From contig OW799233.1 of the NCBI GenBank assembly GCA_941918925.1, positions 42,012,473 to 42,076,472 of the forward strand: DNA of 64,000 nt, in the 5' to 3' direction. The stretch comes from Phyto melanocephala. Lineage: Eukaryota; Arthropoda; Insecta; Diptera; Rhinophoridae. Shown piece by piece: positions 47,051 to 56,458 of the stretch. The translations under genes were made by a program, and so were the position numbers. The notes below the pieces were generated by a model, which saw nothing but the letters and a program-made list of their open reading frames with translations, searched no databases and was not told the DNA's origin. Position 1 is the stretch's first letter, and each line of letters begins with the position of its first letter.

Positions 47051-48284
47051 AAGACAGATAAAAAGGACAGCCTGATTGACCTTAAGAGATAATAGCAATG
47101 ACGCGCGAGATCTTGACCCGACCAGAGCTTAATCACGACTGCAAATCTAAAATATTTGATTTTCTTATATCCTTACAAAAACCGCACCAATGCGAATCCA
47201 CATTGAACAGCACTTTAAAATATTCCTTTTTAATAATAAAAACAAAATTCCCGCACTTTATTATTTTGTTAGAAAAAAATTTATTTGGAAAGAAGAAAAC
47301 ATTTTGAAATAAATTTAAGAGCAAAACCTATTAAATGAACCTGAAAAATTATTTGAAGTATTTATAACTAAAATGTTTTCTATTTTGTTATAAAATTTAA
47401 AGAAACAAATCTGAATTTATTGAAAGTAATTTCTTGAATCATGAAAAACAAGGCGAATCAATCCACCTTGATGAAAAATATTTTAAACATTTCAAAATAC
47501 AAAATTTAAAAATCAAAGAAAACATGTTTTAACAAAATTTACAAAATACAAAGTTAAAACATATCAATTCCTCCTCGTCAATTTATAACACGGCAAGACT
47601 GGTGAGTAACGAACAGGTTTTCTTTTGAGCCGAGTTTTCACCGCACTACTATTACATATGTGTGTACCACCAAACCGGACAATTGGTACATGGTATCATA
47701 ACTAAAATAAGGATTAAACATTTTTGTTTACCACTTACCTGATATAATTAGGTATAAACACATAAAATGAACTTAGATTCTGCTTTAGTTTGCATATCTT
47801 CAGTACTCTCGCACTCAATAACATGAAAAAAATAACTACGCACTTTACCCCACAAAAGGCGTTAAAAAAGTAACGGAAAATTTAAGAATGCATTGCGAAG
47901 CAATTGTGTTTTCTTGTTACCAACAATTTTTTTAATGTTACATAACTTTTTTAAAATTATTATTCAGGGTACACTTCAAAGCACATTTATTCATGATGAT
48001 TTAATATTTATTTATTCATTTCTTAATATAATATGCCTTGGGTACACTTATACAACTAGCTGACCAAGGCATATCCATAAGGTATATGCATCGCGGCAAC
48101 CAAAGCCCATTAATGGGCCTTGGCGGCAAAAAACACAACAATTAAAACATGTATTTTGTGTCACAATTTTTTTATCTTCTTCTTGAATTTGAATAATTTT
48201 TAAAAAACTTTAAAGTGCAAACTTTTTATTTCTGGTTTGGCATTTTTAAAACGTTTTAAACCAACTGAAACTGCGAAATACTTA
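47051..48284. other. Intergenic sequence with MITE scraps
   Basis: ACAAGGCGAATCAATCCACC at 47451 is shared with 39475. ATATGCCTTGG and CCAAGGCATAT at about 48032-48075 form a short inverted pair. No gene is supported. Confidence 0.35.
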
Positions 48285-48966
48285 CACGCCTTTCAGGCTA
48301 GGCAAGTCACTTGCGCAAGTGACTTGCGCAAGTGTTGTGTTTATTGTCAAAAGGGGTAAGGTCGGGTTAAGAGGAAGAAACTTGCTCATTTTTGAGTACA
48401 CACTTGCCTGTACTCGGCAAGTACGAGCAAGTTTTTGTTGAGAAACCAAAAACAAAAGAGTAATAAAAACAAACAAGAGTGCTATATTCGGCCATGCTGA
48501 ATCTTATATACCCTTCACAACGTGTAGTCATGCAACAACAATTGTTTATGTCACCATTTATCTCATATGAAATACGTACATACAAAACATACATATATAA
48601 AAGCATCCCATTGTAATATTATACATTTAGTTTACTTATGTGCTTAAAAAAAAATAAATTAAAAGAAAAATTAAAAATAAAACAATAAAAATTTGAATAA
48701 AATATAAAAAAAAAATATTTTGGCTCACTCTAACCAGTATACCACGTTTGTATGTATGTGTAGATAATTGATAATTGTAGAAATTTCAAACGGAATGACA
48801 AACCTATATATACCCTTTTTCACTGTGTGAAGAGTATAATAAGTAAAAGAGAACGAAACTTGGGCAAGTCAGTTGCTGAGTCTGAACATGAAAGCAAGTT
48901 CAAAGAAAAATAAAAGAAAATAAAAAACTAACTTGAGCAAGTGACTTGCCTAGTCAGAAAGGCGTG
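48285..48966. mobile_element. MITE (CGCCTTTCNGRCTAGGCAAG ends) carrying a DINE-like element, copy 1
   Basis: CACGCCTTTCAGGCTAGGCA on the left is inverted at the right (TGCCTAGTCAGAAAGGCGTG). TTA flanks both sides (48282-48284 and 48967-48969), a 3-bp duplication of the PIF/Harbinger type. The arms contain ACTTGCGCAAGT palindromes and GCAAGTTCAAAGAAAA. A DINE-1-like element sits at about 48474-48841. Confidence 0.75.
48474..48841 (-). mobile_element. Short DINE-1-like element inside the MITE, copy 1
   Basis: ACAAGAGTGCTATATTCGGC at one end, TTCACTGTGTGAAGAGTATA at the other. Internally shortened; it keeps the CACAACGTGTAGTCATGCAA block. Confidence 0.75.
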
Positions 48967-48975
48967 TTATTATAT

Positions 48976-49202
48976 CATGGTACAATCATCAGGTAGCCTC
49001 AGTTCTGCAGTATTTTGTTGCTGGAAAACGACGACCTTAATGTCAAAAAGCAAATGTGTGTGCGTGTTTTTTTGGCGGTAGAATATATACGTACACAATA
49101 TATACACATACATAAACAAAATTTGACATCTTAGTTAAACCTTAAGGTAGAGAAAAAAAATAATCAGCTGTTTTAGTGAGGCTACCTGATAATTGTACCA
49201 TG
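48976..49202. mobile_element. MITE with 8-bp target duplication (hAT-like)
   Basis: The ends CATGGTACAATCATCAGGTA, then GCCTC, are inverted (with a small gap). TATTATAT is directly repeated at 48968-48975 and 49203-49210. Non-coding; contains AATCAGCTG. Confidence 0.8.
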
Positions 49203-49244
49203 TATTATATAATAAACTAAAAAAAAAAATAATTTTAACAAATG

Positions 49245-49399
49245 CAAGGCGAATTTATACAGGTGAAATTATCAGCCCAGCTGATAACTACTGTCCAACT
49301 CCATGTATAAAAAATTATTGCTTGTTTTTTATAAATGGTATTTGACAGAGAACATCACAGCGAATTCGCCGTTGCATATACCTGTATGAATATGCCTTG
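49245..49399. mobile_element. MITE with CAAGGCG ends and 8-bp target duplication
   Basis: CAAGGCGAATTTATACAGGT is inverted as ACCTGTATGAATATGCCTTG. AACAAATG is duplicated at 49237-49244 and 49400-49407. 155 bp; contains the CCCAGCTGAT block shared with 50352. Confidence 0.8.
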
Positions 49400-49439
49400 A
49401 ACAAATGCAGGCAGACTTTTAAAAAAAGTTGGTAACGCT

Positions 49440-49818
49440 CAAGGCGAATTCATACAGGTGAAATTATCAGCACATGATGATTGGGAAACGCAATGTCTAA
49501 ATGTGTTGAATTCTCCTTGATTATTTTATTAACACAGGAATGGAAAATTAGATTTTGGAATTCGAATTGAACATTTAACTTAATTGTGCTTTTTTTGATA
49601 ATAAATTGACCAAATTTATGTATATTTGTTGTTCTTGCACCATTTATAATGTGCCTTACAAACACATATCCTTTTTTTAATAAAATTTATTGAATTAAAC
49701 ATATAAAAAAAACTTTTCCATCCCTGTTTTAAGAATTGGTCTTGACAGAAAAAATCCCCAAGAACGTTGCTTTGTTGTATTAATTCGCCGTTGCATATAA
49801 CTGTATAAAGATGCCTTG
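49440..49818. mobile_element. Larger or compound member of the CAAGGCG MITE family
   Basis: It opens CAAGGCGAATTCATACAGGT and closes AACTGTATAAAGATGCCTTG. The flanks do not match, and GAATTCTCCTTG lies inside, so it may be two fused members. Confidence 0.5.
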
Positions 49819-50330
49819 GATATACCTTGTAGCTGACAATTTTTGTGTGCCTCCTCAAGGTTTGTCAGAGGCTACATATTAAAAACAGATTTCAGTCCTA
49901 AGAATTGTCAAACTCCATATAAAAAAGAGCACAGAAAAATTCTTTGTGTTTGTGCTAATAACATGATACTAATAAAACGTAAGTTTTTACTATTGTTTGA
50001 ATGTTAAATTTTCATGCACTGATTGTGAATTATAACTATTTATTATGCTAAAAAATTGAATAAATATAAAATAACTTAACTACTATTCGATTCTCATTTA
50101 TTTTAGGAAAGCAAATTTGTACAAATTCACCATATGTTTCAAAGAGATAATATAAAATAAATGAATTGTATTTTGACTTTGATATTAATAAGCAAAATGA
50201 TCAGTTGATCAGTTACTGTAGCAGACCCGGCATAGCCATAAAAGCATAAATTTTCCTTTAATTTTTTATATGAAGTGTGACATAGATATGAGAAAGCGAA
50301 TTCAGTCGAATTTGCAAATCGTATAAAACG
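49819..50330. other. Intergenic sequence without a visible gene
   Basis: GTCAAACTCCATATAAAAAA at 49908 resembles interior text of neighbouring MITEs. No coding frame. Confidence 0.35.
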
Positions 50331-50475
50331 CGAATTCATACAGGTCAAATTATTAGCCCAGCTGATGGCAAAGCATTTCGTAAAAATTTTTTGAATTCGC
50401 CTAAATTTCACTTATTATTGCAGGGATGAAAAATTAAATTTTCTGTTCTTAATGAATTCACCTTAGTTGCATACA
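50331..50475. mobile_element. Decayed member of the CAAGGCG MITE family
   Basis: GCGAATTCATACAGGTCAAA, then CCCAGCTGATGGCAAAGC, on the left and GTTGCATACACCTGTATGA on the right. Confidence 0.55.
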
Positions 50476-51250
50476 CCTGTATGACCCTTTCTGACTAGGC
50501 AAGTCTCTTGCGCAAGTTAGTTTTTTATTTTCCTTTGAACTTGCTTTCACGTTCAGACTCAGCAATTAACTTGCCCAAGTTTCGTTGTCTTTTACTTATT
50601 ATACCCTTCACACAGTGAAAAAGGGTATATATAGGTTTGTCATCATTTTGTTAAAATCAACTTTCTGAAGCGCCATGACATCGCCTGGACCCGGTATTAA
50701 TATATCAGAAATATTCGGGAATAGAACGGTATTCAGATATGAGCAAATAACCACGACCACCTCGTTTTTTTCACAACAACAACATACAACACATACATAC
50801 AAACGTGGTATACTGGTTAGAGTGAGCAAAAAAAAAAGTTTTTTTATACCTATTATATATTATTTATATTTTTATTGTTTTATTTTTAATTTTTTTTGGA
50901 AACATAAGTATGTAAACTCAATTTATGATATAACAATGGGATGTTTTTATATGTATGTACGTATTTCATATGAGAAAAATGGTAATATAAACAATTGTAG
51001 TTGCATGACTACACGTTTTGAAGGGTAAATAAGATTCGGCACGACCGAATATAGCACTCTTGTTTGTTTTTTAATTTTTTGACATTTCTTTTTTGTTTTT
51101 GGTTTTTCAATAAAAACTTGCTCGTATTTGCCGAGGACAGGTAAGCGTGTACTCAAATATGAGCAAGTTTCTTCCTCTTAACCCGACCTTACCCTTTTTA
51201 TCAATAAACATAAGACTTGCGCAAGAGACTTGACTAGTCAGAAAGGGGTC
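50476..51250. mobile_element. MITE carrying a DINE-like element, copy 2 (opposite orientation)
   Basis: GACCCTTTCTGACTAGGCAA on the left, inverted at the right (CTAGTCAGAAAGGGGTC). The interior matches 48285-48966 in reverse, including AACTTGCCCAAGTTTCGTTG and the chromosomal order around the DINE-like insertion. Confidence 0.75.
50598..51069 (+). mobile_element. Short DINE-1-like element inside the MITE, copy 2
   Basis: It starts TTATACCCTTCACACAGTGA and ends GATTCGGCACGACCGAATAT, then CACTCTTGTTTGTTTT. It is inserted at the same point of the MITE as copy 1 (next to TTACTTA and AAAATTAAAAA/AACCAAAAAC). Confidence 0.75.
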
Positions 51251-51711
51251 TATGATCTTGTGTATGATTGTTACTTGTTTGTATCAATGAATGCTTTGAA
51301 TTCGCCGTTGCATAAACATTATGAATATAACTTGCAAGTTTCCTGGCAGTTCGTAGAAATTTAACTAAGTCGAATTTAACTATCAGGTGGTGGTAATTCT
51401 ACAACAAATACAATATTAAAAAAACACCATGGTTTTTTATTGTTGCTTTTGTCTGCCGATGTGTCAAAAACAACATGATTCTTGATCGTTTTTTTTACGC
51501 GGGAAAAGGTTATCTATGTAAACATCATTTATGCAAATAAAAAAGTAGAGTAGCTGCATTGTCAAAACCATCTGATAATGAATTCGCCTTGAACTTAACC
51601 TTTTTTATATCGTTTTTTTATTTGTATGACTACATCTATATACTAAAAAACCATCTTCTACGTTTTTTTTAAATAAACAATCGGCAAGAATGATAAAACA
51701 TTCTTGATCAA
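51251..51711. other. 3' flank of the dynein light chain gene
   Basis: GAATTCGCCGTTGCATAAAC near 51299 and AATGAATTCGCCTTGAAC near 51579 are inverted ends of yet another CAAGGCG-family MITE. No gene is seen. Confidence 0.45.
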
Positions 51712-52177
51712 TTAGTACAAATAAACACCAAAAACTGTAGTTACGCAAAATAGGCTAGTATTTGTAAAAACATCAGACGTTTGGGAATCAGATTCAGCGT
51801 CCCAGCAACATTTACAATAATAATGACATCCAGCGCCAAGTTGCTGGCCCAGCATTACTTGCACCACATATTTATAACGAGGCATAACTAAACGTTCTTT
51901 AATTGCCATATTAACGCTATCAGCAATGTCTGTTGTCCAAAGTTTTACATCTTCCCTGTTATAAGTTTTTCCTATTTATTTAACATTATCGTACATTTTC
52001 AATCATGGAATAATAAACTTTCGTACCTTGCAATTTTTCAAGCATAATTTCACGTATTATTTCTTTAATCCGGCTTCCTTTGAAAGTTTCTCCCAACGAC
52101 GGACGCATTTTGTATGATGTAATTGTACTAGGTTTTTCATTATCTTCCTGTTTATGTGTGGCCTCTTCGTGTCCCAT
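51712..52177 (-). CDS. Tctex1-type dynein light chain (two exons, complete, 136 aa)
   Basis: A light chain predicted to bind dynein intermediate chains in cytoplasmic or ciliary dynein. It is closest in style to the TCTEX1D2/DYNLT2B group. Exon 1 is 52177-52027 and exon 2 is 51971-51712; the 55-nt intron has GTACGA and ATAG ends and the phase is consistent. The start ATG gives MGHEEATHKQEDNEKPST. The Tctex domain covers about residues 22-135: YKMRPSLGETFKGSRIKEII, IMLEKLQGKTYN, TTDIADSVNMAIKERL, PRYKYVVQVMLGQQLGAG, CCWDAESDSQTSDVFTN and the final FCVTTVFGVYLY strand. Length fits a light chain. It lies between MITE clusters with no apparent damage. Exact orthology is not certain. Confidence 0.9.
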
Positions 52178-52764
52178 TATAGATTTTTAGTGTAGAAAGT
52201 TTTAAAAATAATTTCCAATTTTTAAAAATTTGTTTATTGTTTGTGATTGTTGTCATAGAATTGTTTATGTTTTGTTTTTGGACAATGGTGGTATTTCAGC
52301 GATTTTCTTTGACATTTAATAATAAGACTTTACATTACAATCACCCAATTCATGATGCATCGCGATAATTTAAATCGTGGATTTTTTTTAATTCTCTGTT
52401 AAAGAACATACCAAAATCTTATTATACCATGGTGTTATTACATAAGGTGATAGCGTAAAGGAGAGCAATTCTTGACACTCTTTTTTAATATGGAGTTTGA
52501 CAATTCTAGGCACTGAAATTTCTTATTTTTTATAAAGAGTTTGACAAACATTGGCTCACAAAGAAATAATCAGCTGGGCTGGCACCGCCACCTGTATAAG
52601 TATACCAGTATACCCTGCATTATACTATCAATGTTTTTGTGATTTTTAATCTTTAATCGGTTATTTTTTTTACTTGCTCGCTCGTATTTAGAAAAATATA
52701 AAAGTTTTTAATATTGTACATATATAAACATTTCTAATGCAAAATATATTTCCATTAAAACTTA
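52178..52764. other. 5' flank of the dynein light chain gene, with MITE sequence
   Basis: About 52435-52625 has ACCATGGTGTTATTACATAA on one side and CACCTGTATAAGTATACCAG on the other around AATCAGCTGGGCTGGC, consistent with a worn MITE related to those at 48976 and 49245. The promoter would lie in 52178-52430. Confidence 0.35.
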
Positions 52765-53473
52765 TCTATATATATAAAGGTGAAACTCTGTCTGTCTGTG
52801 TGCTGGCTATAGACTCCGAAACCGTAAAAGCGATCGAACTCAAACTTTGGCAAGTTGTTGTACATATTCCAGGGATTGTTTATCGGTGGTAAAAAGTGGG
52901 AGGGGTTACGCTTATAAGAAATAAGTTATTATTTTTAGTTACTTGCACTTGAACGATTTTTCTGAAACTTTACACACATATTGAACTCCCATGACTATAC
53001 AATTTCGTGATTAGAAAAGTGGGCAGTGCCACACCCATAAAAAATAAGTTATCATTTTTAACTACTTGCATAAGATTGATTTTTCTGAAACTTTGCACAC
53101 ATATTGAGCTGTCATGACTATATAATAACGTGATTAGAAAAAGTTATAATTTTAAGGTACTTGCACTGGACCGATTTTTCTGAAACTTTGCACACATATT
53201 ATGCTGCTATGACTATACAATTTCTTGATTAGAAAAGTGGGCAGTGTCACGCCCATAAAAAAAGTTATAATTTTCAGCTACTTTAACTTCACTGATTTTT
53301 CTGAAATTTTGCACACATATTGAGCTGTCATGACTATACAGTTTCGTGATTACAAAAGTGAGCAGTGCCACGCCCATTAAAAAAGTTAGCTTATTGTACT
53401 TGATATTCAATTAAAATTCAGAATGAATTTTTATTTATTAAGAGGCGTAGCAAAGCGCGCCGGGCTTGGCTAG
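52765..53473 (+). mobile_element. Helitron, non-autonomous, both ends present
   Basis: The 5' end A|TCTATATATATAAAGGTGAA, then ACTCTGTCTGTCTGTG, is the typical TC start. The 3' end GCGCGCCGGGCTTGGCTAG|T ends in CTAG with a GC-rich hairpin just before it. The body is 110-bp units (GGGCAGTGCCACGCCCAT, ACTTGCACTGGACCGATTTT). No ORF. It is the reference copy of the family at 9623 and 28323. Confidence 0.85.
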
Positions 53474-54148
53474 TATATCATAAAATATATGAATTCTTAA
53501 CAAAAAAATCTTTTTAGTAAAATTTCCGCTTTCTATTTCTTTCAAAAAGCATATAACTTAAAAGAGAATAAAACATAATAAGAAAACGCAAATAAGCGTA
53601 AAGACAGATACAAAACTTCTTAAACCATAGTGTTAAACGAGTGTATGTTTGCCCACCATAACTTTCTTTAGTTTGTGTATGATCGGTTGAGTTCTTGGTC
53701 CAAAGTACTTTTATATAGGTGGCGGTGTGTCAATGTTTATCAAACTCCCCTACAACAGGCGAATTCAACATCAGGTGATAACATCCCTGAAACAAATTTT
53801 TTGTTTACTTTTAATTAACATTTTATTTTTATAAATTTTCGCGAAAAGTTTTAATATAAATAAGTATTTTTAATTTATTACATAAATTTGTGCTAGTTTA
53901 TATCACATATTTGTGTTTAGGACAAATACATCGGAAATTTTGCATTTTCTGAATCAAAAACATCGAAAATTTTGTTTATTCAATTTATAAAATGTATTTT
54001 ACTAATTTCCCAATAAGTTATTGCACAAATATTAGTACTTTTAAAATTTTTTTCCACAAATTTTACCACATATAAAAATTTTCAACCAACGCACATACAA
54101 ATTAATTTAAATGTAAACAAGCTTTGATATTGTGCCGTACAAATAAAA
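53474..54148. other. AT-rich sequence with a MITE scrap
   Basis: CAGGCGAATTCAACATCAGG at about 53757 is a single MITE-like end. No gene is seen. Confidence 0.35.
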
Positions 54149-54182
54149 CGTATGTGGAATATATTAGATCAGAATCCACATA
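54149..54182. repeat. Short hairpin
   Basis: CGTATGTGG and CCACATACG are inverted around 16-18 bases. Confidence 0.5.
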
Positions 54183-54218
54183 CGCAATTGTTCTAAATAA
54201 TTTTTAAATGAGTATACA

Positions 54219-54300
54219 TATCGTCGTTCGTAAATTATTGTGTCTTATTTGACATATAAAACCTATACTTATAAAACGAAATAATTTACGAACGACGATA
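54219..54300. repeat. 82-bp hairpin with perfect 21-bp stem
   Basis: TATCGTCGTTCGTAAATTAT(T) at 54219-54239 is exactly inverted at 54280-54300 around a 40-bp loop. The size is compatible with a microRNA-like precursor or a very small foldback element. No target duplication is seen. Confidence 0.65.
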
Positions 54301-54638
54301 TATGTACTAGGACCTCTGCATCAGCGATGCTAGCTAGCATGAAGATGTTATCTTAATTTTGAAAATTTTTGAATCAAAATAAGATTTGAAAATCTTTTAC
54401 CCAAAATTAGGATTTTTGTGATGTAGTAGCCAACACTTATCAAACGATTTTTTTAATCTATTAAATATATGTATTGAGCTATCTCAATAAATGAACAATG
54501 TTTTGTAGATAATTACCATATGCTTAAAATAAATTTACCCATTTATTTAAAAAATAAAAAAATTGTTTAGAGTTTACTGCAATACGATTCATTAGTTTTT
54601 TAAAATGTAATCGGAAAATCTAGGCTAGTATATGAAAT
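54301..54638. other. AT-rich sequence without a visible gene
   Basis: Nothing recognisable. Confidence 0.4.
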
Positions 54639-54651
54639 ACATAAATATGTA

Positions 54652-54862
54652 GGTTATGTTAAAAAGGAGGGTCAATAAAAGCCCAAACCCACGACAGGTA
54701 TACACTTATGCCCAATTGGCATGTTGTGCGCTCCATGTAAATAGAATAGTTAGAATAGAAGAGAAATAGAAGCAGACTAGTCCAGAGTCTTTGCCGGGAA
54801 TCGAACCCGCAACCCCCAAACTAGCAGACCAGCACATTACTGACTAGTCCACCGGGGCGCCC
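54652..54862 (-). mobile_element. tRNA-derived SINE with 13-bp target duplication
   Basis: The minus strand starts GGGCGCCCCGGTGGACTAGT (A-box region). It has a B-box GGTTCGATTCC at 54807-54797, and continues into a non-tRNA body and a 3' end near GACCCTCCTTTTTAAC. ACATAAATATGTA is directly repeated at 54639-54651 and 54863-54875. The head is tRNA-like but lacks a good acceptor stem and continues past the tRNA end, so it is a SINE rather than a tRNA gene. Confidence 0.8.
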
Positions 54863-54875
54863 ACATAAATATGTA

Positions 54876-55284
54876 AGTAAATTTTTGTTCACATTTGGAA
54901 ACTTTTGATTAAATAACGTTACCACTATTTTTGATAAATATTTATTTAATGTTATGTAATTTTTGTTACAGTAGATTAACATCGCAAATTGTTTAAGAAA
55001 ATTTGCAATTGAATTAATATTAATAATAAGAACATACTTATCTTTGTTCGTTTAAATTTTGAGCTTAACACCAAAAAAATATTAACAACTTTGTTAAGTC
55101 AATGTGTGCTTGAATGTAAGTAGGAATTTGAATATTCACGATTTTGAAAATAAATGCATTAATTAAAAAAAAAAAAAAGTATATAACGTTATAAGTAACT
55201 GTGTTAAACTTAAAACTTTATTATTTTGACCCTCTTAAAATTATTAACAAAAAGTTTTTACTAGCTAGTCTAATAAACCTCTTT
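54876..55284. other. AT-rich sequence without a visible gene
   Basis: No supported feature. Confidence 0.4.
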
Positions 55285-55470
55285 TTATCCTTTACGGTGA
55301 GTGTAAGGGTATACGTGTATCGGTTCGTCATTCCGTGTGAAATTTTTACAATATTCATTTCTGACCCCATATATTGTGTATATTGAAATCAACTTTTTGA
55401 AGCCTGGCAAGGCTCGTGTAAGGTAATCGCTTCATAACTGTCTAAGATATGAACAAATAAACACGAATGC
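55285..55470 (+). mobile_element. DINE-1-like 5' fragment
   Basis: TTTATCCTTTACGGTGAGTG, then TAAGGGTATACGTG, TCGTCATTCCGTGTGAAAT and CTGACCCCATATATTGTG. It breaks off after the TGAACAAATAAACACGA block. Confidence 0.65.
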
Positions 55471-56458
55471 TCAATTTTTTATTTTATTTATTTAAAATGC
55501 AAATGATATTCTGAAACAATATTGTTAAATATTTTTACATATCTTACATTACATTTTCATTAAAAATAGATCTTTTGGGAAACTTTAACTATCAGTGAAT
55601 TTTACTCGTGAGAAATCGGGTCAGGTTCTAGCAATTTATAAAATTAAAATATATTTTAATTGTCTAAATAAAAGTCTATTTTAAATTCAGGTAGGACTTC
55701 ATTATAATTTGAAACAGAAAATTAATATATATATGAATCGCTTAAACCACAAAAAAATCAATATGGCGGCAGAGTGTCACTGAAGCATAAGAATTTTAAG
55801 GAAATTTCAACACAACTGACAGTCATGTTCTATAGCGTGTATCTCATTAAATTACGCATTTACTTTAAAATTAGTGATTTTTATTTAAGTTTTGTGTAGT
55901 TAGCACTAATTTTATATTAATATATTCGTCCTCCATAGCGTCAACTAGCGGCCACATTTTGTACTAGTATATATTTTTATTTCTTGGGCTTTGTCTTTTC
56001 TTACGACGACGGAATACATTCGAATTAGCCATGAAAACATAAAAAAAATGTGTAAAGCTGTTTTTAATTGTTAAATTTAACACTTATTGCATATTTCTAA
56101 ATAAAATTAATAAGAGATAGTTACAGATATTTTAGAAAAACTTGATTTAAAATTTGTATAGTTTGACGCCAAGGCAACGAATAAGGTGTACAAGAGAAAC
56201 AGTGTTTTTTACTCTTTACTTTGTTTTCTATATTCGTAGCTCTTAATTTGTTTTTCCTTTTTTTTTTGACAAACTACTGAGCAGCAGCCATTATACTGGG
56301 TACTCTAAATTTTGGAAGATCATAATTACAAAATAATGCGTATTTATACCATTAAAAATGTATAAAATGCGAAATATAGATTAATGTATTATTTAATTTA
56401 CACGGGTTTGTATAATTGCAGCGAGGCACACGTACAACTTGCAAATAGAACACTAACC
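55471..56458. other. 5' flank and leader of the acidic-protein gene
   Basis: A good acceptor (ATAATTGCAG at 56411-56420) precedes the start codon, so an upstream untranslated exon is likely. On the minus strand a very short ORF (56032-55964; MANSNVFRRRKKRQSPRNKN...) begins in a fair context, but no partner exon is visible. Confidence 0.35.

Noticed and set aside
54780..54862. A tRNA gene on the minus strand
   Set aside because: There is a B-box, but no proper acceptor-stem pairing or clear anticodon arm; it is followed by a SINE body and flanked by a target duplication.
55964..56032. Short divergent ORF (MANSNVFRRRKKRQSPRNKN...) upstream of the acidic-protein gene
   Set aside because: It has only 22 codons, with no donor site or continuing exon. 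The basic composition is suggestive but not enough for a gene call.
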